DNA of 64,000 bases from Lactarius indigo. Taxonomy: Eukaryota > Basidiomycota > Agaricomycetes > Russulales > Russulaceae. Below are positions 47,251 to 57,500 of the stretch, in pieces. Location of the stretch: positions 558,001 through 622,000 of the forward strand of contig JAFKAC010000028.1 in assembly GCA_025766275.1 (NCBI GenBank), written 5' to 3'. The number at the start of each line of letters is the position of its first letter. Position 1 is the stretch's first letter. The notes beneath the pieces were generated by a model. That model was given only the letters and a program-made list of their open reading frames with translations. It was not told the origin of the DNA and ran no database searches. Both the position numbers and the translations under genes were made by a program.

Positions 47251-50200
47251 TTATCGGGGTCCGGAAGATCCCGGAGTTTTTCTTTCTTGTTTTTGTCTTT
47301 GTCGTAACGCCACCGTATCTTTTCTCTTCAGATCGGAACTTGCAAACCACAAAGAGTCTTGAGGACGAGAAGACGGAAAGTATCGCTGAAGCCGAGCACC
47401 GTTATACAGGTTCTTGAGAACGTATCCGTTTCGTGTTTGTAACTGGTACGTGTTTTTATCAGTAACGTCTTTGATGATGAAGGGGCCATCCCATCGTGGA
47501 TGGAGTTTCGTACCGGCTTCATGCCGTCTTTTCACCACATCTCCAATACCAAGGCCTTTCTCCCGGTATTCTTCTTCTCGCTGAGATGCTTCTTTTTCCA
47601 GGCGCGACCCCGCTCGTTCATTGGCCTCTCGTCGGAATCGAGCCAAATCCTGAACATGCTCCAGCCTTCGCTGCTGGATGAGCTCAATTTCCTCGTCCGT
47701 CGGATCACGTTTGAATATTTGGTGGATCCTTTCGCTAGGTAAGCGTGCTTCCCTTCCGTACATCAGGAAGAACGGTGACACACCCGTAGATGAACTGATG
47801 TGCGCTCGATAAGCGAGGAGAGCGTCTGGGAGAAGTTCGTCCCATTGAGTTTGTCTTTGGGGCGCGGTCATCCTTGCTAACATTTGGGTTAGGATGTCGT
47901 TGAACTTTTCCAGGCGTCCGTTAGTTTGGGGATGGTACGGGGTGGTTCGGGAATGCTGGATCTCCAGACGGTGAAGTAAGTTTTGCAACTCATATGATAG
48001 GAATTCCGCTCCGTTGTCCGTAAGGACCGTTACTGGCTTTCCGTAGGTGTGAACGATATATTGTAGCATGTCAACGACGACACTGCTGGAGCGTTGTGGG
48101 ATAGCCTGAGCAATTGTCCAGTCGGTGCCGAGGTCCATCGCAGTAAGGAGGTAGCGATTCCCTCTCAAAGTCTTAGGAAGAGGGCCGACGAAATCGAATG
48201 CCCATGCATCTCCGGCATCGACTCGAGGTATGGGGAAGAGCGGCTGTGTCGAAGTGGGTTCTCGGTGAGCAAATTGACACTCTTCACAACTCCTCAGCGT
48301 TCGCTCAACGATTTCCTGCACATATGGAATATAGACTCGCGTTCGCAGAGCAGCTATGATAGTTTTGGCTCCCAAGTGGCCCAGTTCGCGGTGGATCGTC
48401 CTGATCTTCTCTTCAGCCATGTCTTGCGTCGTCGGGACTTCAACTATTACTTCTTCTCCCCAACGATTAGGGGTCTTTTTGCACAAGACATCTTCATTCA
48501 ATAGGTACGATCCATTTCCAACCGCGGCTGACTGTTCTCCTTGTTGTAGACGTCGCTTATACTCGGCGAACGTCTGGTAAATGGCACTGCGATCCTTTGT
48601 TACTTCTTCGAAGGGGTTTAACGGGGCGGCGAAAAGGGGTGTGAGCGTTTCAGAGTCAGGTACGTCTCGATGTCCTTTTCGTCGCGACAGCGCATCGGCT
48701 ACGAGCTGATGTCGTCCCGGCCTATAGATTATTTCGACATCAAAATGGGCAATATCGTCCACGAATCGCGCAAGTCGACGGCCAAGATTTTTCTGTGTCA
48801 GGAAGTATTTGAGGGACTCGTGATCGGTACATACAAGTATTGGGGATCCTTCAATGTATCCACGCCATTTGTGTAACGCGTATACAATGGCGAGCATCTC
48901 CCTTTCTTGTGCAGAATACCTTTGTTCGGTGGGCGTCATGCGCCGAGATTCGAAAGCGATGGGGTGTAAGTCCTTCTCTTTGAGCTTGAAGCAATCTTTT
49001 TGCTCACCAGCTCCTTTCCCCTTTTTCAGATCAACAGACGAGTCGCAAGTCTGTTGTAGGACGGCGCCCAGGCAATCGCCAGAAGCATCTGTGTCTATAA
49101 CGAAGAGGCGCCATGGTGTCGGGTGAATGAGTAAGTCAGCGGAGGTCAGCGCTTCCTTCAAGTGCTTCATGGCTAACTCACAATTGGCATCCCATTGAAT
49201 AGGTGTTCCGCGTCGCGGACTTCCTTCCAGCAACTTATACATGGGTCCGGCGGTCTTGGCAAAACCCCGTATGAATCGACGATAATATCCGGCGACGTTC
49301 AAGAACCCGCGCACCTCCGAAATCGTCGAACACGAAGGCCACTTCAAGATTGCATCAACCTTTTCCGGGTTGGTTCGAAGGCCTTCTCCGGATGCTATGT
49401 GACCCAGGTAGAGTATAGAAGAACGGCCCCACGTACACTTTTTCTCGTTCAAGATGAGGCCATGCTTGTGGAGCTCGTTTACGACGTCCAGAACATTTTG
49501 GATGTGTTCCTCCTTTGTGCGGGAGAAGATGATGACATCATCGAGATAAACCATCGCGCAGCGATCAATGAAGGTGCGTAGTATTTCATTCATCATGCTT
49601 TGGAAAGTCGCAGGTGCGTTGGTAAGTCCAAATGGCATCACTCGGAATTGAAAATGACCGTACCGACAGGTGAACGCGGTTTTCTCTTTGGCGTCATCGG
49701 CGAGCCTCACCTGCCAATACCCGCTGCGTAAATCCAGGCATGTGAAGAATCGCGCTCCTGCAAGGTTGCGGTAACATTCGTCTATGCGAGGTAAAGGGTA
49801 GGCGTTCGATTTGGTAAGTTTATTAAGAGCGCGGTAGTCGACGCAAATGCGCGACGTACCGTCCTTCTTCGGGACGGGGAGTAGGGGAGATGACCATGGT
49901 GAGTCCGAAGGTTCGATCACTCCCTCATCGAGTCCTTCGTCGATAAACTTTTTAATAGATTCGTGTTCAACCGGCGTAAGGGGTCGTCCATAGCGTCTCA
50001 ACGGCTTTGCGTCCCCTACGTCAATTTCATGGACCCATTTGCGAAGAGGCGGGAAGCCCACCTTGTCCCTGAAAGCGCCTGGTACGCTTTCTTTTATGAT
50101 TCGCTTGATTCGTTCACCAAACGTCTCATTAGTCGACACAACACTCCCCTTGTTCGTGATTATCGATTGATCGTCCCGTTCTTCTTGATTCGGCGTATGA

Positions 50201-52371
50201 TGGAGGAGTGCGGGACGATGCGGCCCCTGATGCTTAGGTCTCAAGCGCCAGGCGATTTTTGTCAGTAAGGTCGCTACCCCAGGCTTCTCTTTGGGCGAGC
50301 GCGGCTTGATGTAGACGCGAGTCCGCTCATTCGGGTGAGTCAGCTCATACGCATCGTCATCCCATCGCGGAGCGGCATGATGCCTCTTAAGCCAGGTGCG
50401 TCCTAACAACAGATCATAGCGGAAGTGTGAAGCTTCATCCAGGACATAGGCATAGCACCGCGAGAGCAAGCCACCAATCTTAAGCACAAACGCCGCGAAC
50501 GCAGTAGTGGTCGTCCGTCCCGCGCTGACAATTTCTCTGGCTGTTATGGGGAATATTTGTGCTCCCGCGAGTCTCGCCTTCTGAGCGGTAAGATAGTTGG
50601 ATTCTGCTCCTGTATCGAGGATAGTATTGACAGAAATAAAGGTTGAGACGTCTGTCGATAACGTCGACTTTGGGGGTCCGATCTCCATCTCATATATCGG
50701 CAACCCAGGATGCGCTACATTGTAGACCTCAAGCGGATTTTCTTTGCTGCCTTCCGGAGGGATGGACGGTCTCTCGGGAAACACAGGGGAAACGGGTCGC
50801 CAACTTGACTCCACTACGGGACTGTCAGAGAATATAGGTGAGACAGGTCGCCAATTATCTTCCTCCGTCGGCCCGCCGAAGAATGGACTCGGGGTACTTT
50901 GCCACTTCTTCGGGACAACGTCGGATGGCTTTACCAAATCTTCACTAGGCAGACCGGGGTCTCCAGGGGGTACGAGTTGAACTGGCGGCCAGTATTGGCT
51001 CCAGTCATCGCCGCCTCCTTCACATTCGCTGAAGACGATTTTGGCTAAGTCGTCCTCTTCTTCTGCGGTGAGTGGGCCTCCATTGTCGTCCATCAAGTTA
51101 GCTTCAGTAGTGAGATATTGCAGCTCTAAATCCGGCTTGCTCGGATCATAATTCTCCGGCGTATATTCTTCAGACGCGTAGCGTTCAGGGGGATATGGAA
51201 GCACCGGCTCGGGTTCTTCAACAGCATACTCCTTCGGTGGCGACGCTTCTGGCTGATATTCTTCCGCCGTAGGTTCTTCAGCTATGTCTTCGAACAGATG
51301 TAGGGGTCTGGTCGACTTGGTACGTCCGTCCATAGTCCTCTTTTCCGCGCCTTGCGCTGATCGTCGCAACGGCTTGCGGCAATCTCGCGCGAAATGTCCC
51401 GACTCGTTACAATTGTAGCAGCGAGCCGTGGGTGGTGGCTTACGCGGATCCCGACTCATGTTCATCGCATCCAAATCCATTGGCTCAGAGCGACCCGTCG
51501 ATGCGGCCGAAGATAGATATGGCATAGTCGTCGAGGACGAAGGTGAGGTTTGATATTTCTTGAAAACTTTCAGAGGTCCGGGCTGAGTACCCGATGCTCC
51601 AGAGGCTAGCCGGTTAAGACTGTCCCATTGTCTAGCGGCCGCGTAGAGGATCGCCATGTCTCGTTCAGGCCGGGCCATAAGTTGTATTGACAATTCTTTA
51701 GGGAGCTTCCGGGTGAAGCGATACTTGCGATCATTGAAGGTCACCTCATCTGCTGGCAACTGGGATTCGATATCTTCGAAGCGGCGAGTATAGTCAGTAA
51801 CTCCCGTGCGACAAGTGAGATTTTCTAGGCGAGCCCGAAGCTCGTTAGCATGCGCCGGGTGAGCCCAGTGATCCATCATCATCTGCTTCAGCTCATCCCA
51901 AGCAGGAATGCGTCCTCCGAGGGCAAGCCTTCGGGCGTGATACCATGCGAGAGCGGCGTCCCGGAAAACTTGGGTCGCATAGTTTGTCCAGCGGGCCCTT
52001 GGTACGCGACAAGTGCCCAACGCATCTTCTGCTAATACTAACCATGCAGCAACATTATCTGCAGGTTTTCCGGAAAACGGTTGGATCGTAAGACGTTGGA
52101 AATTCGCTTCGCTCGGAGACGAAGTACGCTGAGGGGGTGGGGGAGCTGCGATAGTAAGATTGGCGTGGGTAAAAGCAGTTTCTATTGCACTCTGAAACTG
52201 CTGCGACGTGACTATGGTACTTTCCACGGTCTGAAAACGCTGTTCAAACCCGTGAAATATCATACGCATAGCCTGGTACATGTCGGGCGTTAATCCCTGC
52301 TGCAGGATCTCAATGGGAGACCTCCCGAGTCCCCCTGCCTGTCCTGCCGGGACCTCTGTGTTCGGTTCCAT
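47251..52371 (-). CDS. Gag-Pol polyprotein, Ty3/gypsy
   Basis: One uninterrupted frame of 1706 residues without a frameshift between gag and pol. Gag covers about residues 1-340 and ends in a CCHC knuckle (CYNCNESGHFARDC, 318-331). An acidic, Pro-rich spacer with repeated WRPVSP(I/V)F follows. Protease has the DTGA active site (586-589). Reverse transcriptase shows LPVPKKDG, LDLRSGYWQV and YLDD (942-945). RNase H shows VIDTDASGDCLGAVL (Asp 1093/1095). Integrase has the HHCC zinc module (H1327 to C1365) and a DDE triad at about D1393 (AFDF), D1452 (TDNGAEF) and E1488. The tail has a PRWDGPF module, and no chromodomain is visible. The element therefore belongs to a chromodomain-less Ty3 lineage or has lost it. 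Confidence 0.95.
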   Translation of the reverse strand: MEPNTEVPAGQAGGLGRSPIEILQQGLTPDMYQAMRMIFHGFEQRFQTVESTIVTSQQFQSAIETAFTHANLTIAAPPPPQRTSSPSEANFQRLTIQPFSGKPADNVAAWLVLAEDALGTCRVPRARWTNYATQVFRDAALAWYHARRLALGGRIPAWDELKQMMMDHWAHPAHANELRARLENLTCRTGVTDYTRRFEDIESQLPADEVTFNDRKYRFTRKLPKELSIQLMARPERDMAILYAAARQWDSLNRLASGASGTQPGPLKVFKKYQTSPSSSTTMPYLSSAASTGRSEPMDLDAMNMSRDPRKPPPTARCYNCNESGHFARDCRKPLRRSAQGAEKRTMDGRTKSTRPLHLFEDIAEEPTAEEYQPEASPPKEYAVEEPEPVLPYPPERYASEEYTPENYDPSKPDLELQYLTTEANLMDDNGGPLTAEEEDDLAKIVFSECEGGGDDWSQYWPPVQLVPPGDPGLPSEDLVKPSDVVPKKWQSTPSPFFGGPTEEDNWRPVSPIFSDSPVVESSWRPVSPVFPERPSIPPEGSKENPLEVYNVAHPGLPIYEMEIGPPKSTLSTDVSTFISVNTILDTGAESNYLTAQKARLAGAQIFPITAREIVSAGRTTTTAFAAFVLKIGGLLSRCYAYVLDEASHFRYDLLLGRTWLKRHHAAPRWDDDAYELTHPNERTRVYIKPRSPKEKPGVATLLTKIAWRLRPKHQGPHRPALLHHTPNQEERDDQSIITNKGSVVSTNETFGERIKRIIKESVPGAFRDKVGFPPLRKWVHEIDVGDAKPLRRYGRPLTPVEHESIKKFIDEGLDEGVIEPSDSPWSSPLLPVPKKDGTSRICVDYRALNKLTKSNAYPLPRIDECYRNLAGARFFTCLDLRSGYWQVRLADDAKEKTAFTCRYGHFQFRVMPFGLTNAPATFQSMMNEILRTFIDRCAMVYLDDVIIFSRTKEEHIQNVLDVVNELHKHGLILNEKKCTWGRSSILYLGHIASGEGLRTNPEKVDAILKWPSCSTISEVRGFLNVAGYYRRFIRGFAKTAGPMYKLLEGSPRRGTPIQWDANCELAMKHLKEALTSADLLIHPTPWRLFVIDTDASGDCLGAVLQQTCDSSVDLKKGKGAGEQKDCFKLKEKDLHPIAFESRRMTPTEQRYSAQEREMLAIVYALHKWRGYIEGSPILVCTDHESLKYFLTQKNLGRRLARFVDDIAHFDVEIIYRPGRHQLVADALSRRKGHRDVPDSETLTPLFAAPLNPFEEVTKDRSAIYQTFAEYKRRLQQGEQSAAVGNGSYLLNEDVLCKKTPNRWGEEVIVEVPTTQDMAEEKIRTIHRELGHLGAKTIIAALRTRVYIPYVQEIVERTLRSCEECQFAHREPTSTQPLFPIPRVDAGDAWAFDFVGPLPKTLRGNRYLLTAMDLGTDWTIAQAIPQRSSSVVVDMLQYIVHTYGKPVTVLTDNGAEFLSYELQNLLHRLEIQHSRTTPYHPQTNGRLEKFNDILTQMLARMTAPQRQTQWDELLPDALLAYRAHISSSTGVSPFFLMYGREARLPSERIHQIFKRDPTDEEIELIQQRRLEHVQDLARFRREANERAGSRLEKEASQREEEYREKGLGIGDVVKRRHEAGTKLHPRWDGPFIIKDVTDKNTYQLQTRNGYVLKNLYNGARLQRYFPSSRPQDSLWFASSDLKRKDTVALRQRQKQERKTPGSSGPR

Positions 52372-52623
52372 CTCCTTTTCGTCGGCGCACTAATACCGCG
52401 GGCCTATTGTATGGGTTGCGCAACCAAAAGAGTGTCGCGATAGCCGGAGTGCGAAAACTCGACTGGCCAGAGTTAGGTCAGCCCGGCGCTATTACAGCGT
52501 TAAAGAATATACCTATAGGTCTTTTATTTTGTCGACGCGCTTCCCAATTTTTGTGCGAACAACTGTTTCTTTTCTTGACCGTGAACTTCCTAAAAAGGGT
52601 GCGAGCTGAGATTAGGGGTAGCC

Positions 52624-52641
52624 TCACACTTGATCAAGTGT
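52624..52641. repeat. Perfect 18-base palindrome at the 5' LTR junction
   Basis: cacacttgatcaagtgtg reads identically on both strands. It overlaps the last three bases of the 5' LTR on the element's strand and the first internal bases, exactly where a primer-binding site is expected. The site does not start with TGG as most tRNA-primed elements do. Confidence 0.75.
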
Positions 52642-52932
52642 GATGTCGCCCACTTCCGTGTGATTTCTGACTAAGCGATGTGTAACGGCAGGGAACGATG
52701 GGCGAGAGAATTCTGTGATTCCAGTCGCCAACTCGCTGTTTAAATACATTTTGACTACACGCTTGCGCGTCGCGCTGACGCGGCCTACTCCTATCTTACA
52801 GGAATACATCTGAGACAAACCGTAGAGAACGATCTCAGAATACCTTCAATATACAGGCTTGCGCGTTGCTTTCGTAATTCGGAAAGGTCACAAGACCACG
52901 ATGAGTCACGCTGACTCATTCGGTTCACAACA
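52639..52932 (-). repeat. 5' LTR (right copy)
   Basis: 294 bases, one mismatch to the left LTR. On the element's strand a TATA-like motif (gtatttaaac) lies about two thirds into the LTR, a plausible promoter for the element transcript. Confidence 0.92.
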
Positions 52933-52936
52933 AGAG

Positions 52937-54502
52937 CGCGACCTCACGTGGAGGCGATGATTACGTGTGGTGGCTGACTCTTGTAATACCAGCAAGTGGG
53001 TATGGGGCACACTGTCTAGTACGCCTTAATTAGCAGGCAGGAAGGCTTCATGGTATCAGCGCTGGCATTCGCTGGTCGAGGCCGTGGGTGACTGGGAGCA
53101 GTGACCACCGCAGGGTGCGGCAGGAGGTGATGAAATGATGAGTACCAGACGGTTTGAATGACGGGATAACCAGTTGCTCGTTTGGAGGGGTCGGAATCTG
53201 TGGTAACGGTAATATAGGAAGTTGGGTTAATAGAATAGGCATGCAGAGGAGACCGCGAATAATGTATACGGGTTAGTTACTGTCAAGGGGGTGGCGGGAC
53301 CAGAACACACACCAACTCACATGTACCGTGTGACTCACACCTCGCTTGTCTTTGCCTATGCTCACCTCACATCATCTTTTCGTTTTCTTTCCCTCGTCCT
53401 ACTCGCTCGTGGCATTGCCTTGTGCTGGCCTCATTTTCCATTGTCGGCTCCCTCCGCACAACGGATTGTTTACCTTTTCCCCACCTTACACTTCGCTCCT
53501 CACATTTTTTGACTTCATTATGCTTTTAGCTACTATCCGTGTACTTAATTAAGGCTCTCCATAGAATATGGGAGTGTGAAGCAACACAAGCGATGTGCAC
53601 GCCTCCGCGGGGCACGGTATGCCGCGGTATGTCTTGAGGGGATCTGCAGTGATCGCCGCAGACACATCAATGTTAAACGTTAAACATACGTTAAACCACT
53701 AAGGCCGCGTGCGAGTGTTGTGGGTTCCGTAATGAAAACGATGGGCAATGAAGAGCTTAACCCTGCCTAGTGAATGAAGGCGGTCAGAAACGGTCGTACA
53801 CACTTCTGCACGGCGCGAAACTTTGCAAGGGTGGCCGCCTTGATCGGAAACGTGTCGTGCTTGAGTTACGAATGCCGCACGCAACTGCGGTAATCAAACG
53901 ATGGCGGATGAGGATGGAAATGCCCCCGATTGGGTTCGACTTGAGCCTGGGATCACGCAAAAAGGAGGGGTTACAGACACAAGCACCCCCTGGATTCAGC
54001 AGGGAAAGGTGAGGCTTAATTACATCAAAAGCATATAGCTACTCCGGTCTGGGACAAGTAAGTAGGGGAGACTCCAGTTTGAGAGGAATGGGGAGCCCGA
54101 GGAGTCGAGCAATGATATGGACGCTTGAGACACAAACATATACACGTGATTTAAACATACCATATATGGAAAGGGGCAAAGGGCCAAAAACTGCCGAAAA
54201 AAAATATGACGTCATGTCAAAAAATTCGGTCCCGCCACCCCCTTGCCAAGAACGGTGCGTGGGGCCACTGGCACTAAGTTAGCAGAGGCCTGAGGCGACT
54301 CCCTGGAGATCCAGTTACTCGTGGCCGTGACCAGAGAATTATCTGTACTGTATAGTACCTCCAACTATCCACGGCAATAGCAAAGATATCACGTCCATAT
54401 CCACGTGAGCGGGCATTTGGGCGCTCTAAGGCTTGAGCACACGACCAAGCGCTCAGTCCCTTTTACCCAAATCGATCTCAACATCAGTGACCACACTTTC
54501 AT
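52937..54502. other. Intergenic region upstream of NLR D
   Basis: No gene is recognised. The final 36 bases (54465-54500) hold the proximal element shared with B and C. Upstream of that, similarity to the other receptors is weak, which suggests that D's distal promoter differs. Confidence 0.45.
54465..54500 (+). promoter_or_regulatory. Conserved proximal upstream element of NLR D
   Basis: acccaaatcgatctcaac followed by atcagtgaccacactttc, ending two bases before the start codon. It matches the B and C elements almost base for base, while sequence further upstream diverges. That is better evidence for constraint than the B/C comparison alone. Confidence 0.5.
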
Positions 54503-57500
54503 ATGTCGTCGACCCATTCACCTGTGTCTCCTTCTAATTTTCGGCTCATCATCGATGCGTTCGATCACTATGCCAGCCAGGTTGGCATAGACCTCACAAA
54601 GAACCCGCTCGCCAACGCACTCCGACACTGCGACACTCCCAACGCCGTCCTCGAACTCCTTCAAGACAAGGCCCACGCATTCAATGACTATCGAGATGGA
54701 GATCGCACACTCATAGACTGGCTTAAACCGGTAGTGCAGGTCGTCCACGGATTTTCTGGTGTTCTCGGAGGGGCCATTAGTCTGGTGAGCCGACAGGTTA
54801 GTCCTCACCGTTAGCATGTTCACACCTCTGCCACTAGGTACCGTTTCCACTATCGAGTGCAGTCCTTGTCGGCGTGGAAGTTCTCCTCTCGGTACGCTTC
54901 CCTTGACGTTTCCTGTTATATTGACCACCTTCATCTTCCTAATCTCTGGTCACATGACTCGCATCAGGCAGCCAGTAATGTCAGCTCGAGCTACGATTCC
55001 CTCGTAGACTTGTTCGAATGCCTCGGAAACTTCCTCAAACGCCTTCAAATATACACTTCCATCCCGTTCACTCCTTTGATGACCGACATCATTGTAAAGA
55101 TATTGGTTGAGCTACTCTCGGTGCTTGCACTCGCCACTAAACAGGTTCAGCAAGGTAGATTGAGTAAGTGGGTGCTTTGATCTAAGTTCTGATAGTTCAA
55201 TGTGGTACAGAGAAGTTTGGGAAGAAGTTACTAGGCGAAAGTGAAATCGAGGCAGTGCTGCAGAAGCTGGACCGCCTGACGCAGGAAGAAGCTCGGATGA
55301 TGGCAGCGCAGACGCTAGAAGTGGTGCACTGTCTCGTGAATAACGTGAAGGTAGTCATGGATGGTACGTGACTGATGATTAGATGGGTATTGAATGTCGC
55401 ACTGAGCTGATATTTGGATAGACGGTAGGGCATCGCTAGACAGGGTCAGGAACATTCTGGGTATGTTACGGGATGTCTTGAGTGCCTAGGTGTCTTGTGC
55501 GCCGGCTGACGACTTGTACCAGTTACGATGCAAGGGATAGCGAGCGAGATAAATAAGATGAAACGTCCGTCACCGCAATGGTCTGCCTCTCTTCACCACC
55601 CAAGCTAAATATTTCGTAGGTGACCAACTACAAAAGGACGCCCGAAATTGGATCTCTCCCCCAGATCCGTCAAAAAACTACAATATAGCCTGTGAGGCTT
55701 ACCAAGATGGAACCGCCATATGGTTCCTACAAGGCGGCATATTCTCCGACTGGAGCGCCAAGGGTACACTGCTGTGGATTCATGGCAAACGTGAGTGTCA
55801 TTCTATGTCTTCCGTGCTATGCGCCCTGATGAGTTCGTTGATTCACAGCGGGATCGGGAAAAAGTATTCTCCTGTATGTGGTTTCTCGTCATCGTCGCTT
55901 GGAGTCACTCAGACTCTCCACTAGCTCCGCGATCATTCGGGACATCGAGGGCCTATGCGCAGCTGGATTGGCATTGATGGCGTACTTTTACTTCGATTTT
56001 AGGGACACCGACAAGCAACACCGCCGTGGATTACTGTCTTCTCTCCTTTGCCAGCTCTGCGCCGAGTCAGATCCTTGCTATGAAATTTTGTCTCGCCTAT
56101 ATTCGTCTCACGCCGCGGGGACACGAGAACCCAGTGATAGTGCGCTTGCGCGATGTCTAATAGATATGCTGCAACTGGAAGGACAGCCAACAATTTATAT
56201 CATCGTGGATGCTCTGGACGAATGTCCTAACACGTCTGGGATGCCGACGCCACGTGAGAAGGTGCTGGAGTTTTTGGAAGATCTCATCGATTGTCAGCTC
56301 CCAAATGTACATCTATGTATTTCCAGCCGTCCGGAGTTCGACATCCGAAGTGTTCTTGAGCCATTGGCGCAGTTCCAAGTATCGCTTCACGATGAAAGCG
56401 GGCAGAAGAAAGACATCCTGGATTATGTCAGCACAGTGGTCCATTCAGATCGGAGGATGCGGAAGTGGAGAGCACAGGAAAAGCAGCTGGTAATTGACAC
56501 CCTCTCTGAGAGAGCGGACGGGATGTAAGCAATCCCTATATTTTTTTGGTTTATTTTCTTACATAATCGGACAGGTTCCGGTGGGTCTTTTGCCAGCTGG
56601 AAACCCTGCGTCGTAGTTTTCCTGGCGCAATTCGGCATAGTCTAAACAAGTTGCCTGAAACCTTGGACGAAACATATGAGCAGATCCTCCTTCGCATCGA
56701 TAAGGAGAAACGAAACTCTGCATACCGTCTGTTCCAATGTCTGGCGGTGGCTATCCGTCCCCTTCGCGTTGACGAACTCGCAGAGGTTCTTGCCCTCCGC
56801 TTTGACCCCGGACACCCTGCCGAATATCGTCCAGATTGGCGCCCAGAGGATTCACACGAAGCTGTCTTGTCAGCATGTTCCAGCCTAGTCATGATTGTCG
56901 ACGCCGATGGTTCACCAGTCGTGCAATTCTCACATTTTTCCGTGAAGGAATTCTTGACCTCCGACCGGCTCGCGACAGCCAGACCAGAGCTTTCCCGTTA
57001 TCATATCATTCCCCAACTTGCGCATACGCTCCTCGCTCGAGCTTGCCTCGGAGTCTTACTACAACTAGATGACAGCGTCGACAAGGACAGCATCAAGAAT
57101 CTTCCACTCGCCGTATATGCCGCGCGACATTGGGTTGACCATTGCCAGTTCGGAGATGTGTCGTCCAGCGTCCTGGATGAGATGGTGCGTCTTTTCGACC
57201 GGGACAAGCCACAGTTTTCCACGTGGATCTGGCTGTACGATATTGTCCATCCTTGGAAGGGACACGCATTCACGGCACGTCCGACGCAGCCAGAGACGAC
57301 CCCGCTATATTATGCAGTACTCTGTGGGTTTCGCAGCCTCGTAGAGCGCCTACTCGATATTCGTCCGGAGGATGCCAATTCCAGTGGTGGCTTCTACGGG
57401 ACCCCCTTGCATACAGCACTCTCCCGCGGACACATGGATATCGCCCTTTTACTCCTACAGCATGGTGCGAATCCTAATGTCCTAGACGGGACGGACGACG

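Larger units (their letters stand above)
46818..52936 (-). mobile_element. Ty3/gypsy LTR retrotransposon, apparently complete
   Basis: Two 294-base LTRs (46822-47115 and 52639-52932) flank a single 1706-codon Gag-Pol frame on the minus strand. The outer ends are flanked by a 4-base match (AGAG at 46818-46821 and 52933-52936), a possible target-site duplication. The LTRs differ at one position (ctcggaat against ctcagaat). Together with the uninterrupted reading frame this indicates recent insertion. The domain order protease, RT, RNase H, integrase is that of Ty3/gypsy. Confidence 0.93.
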
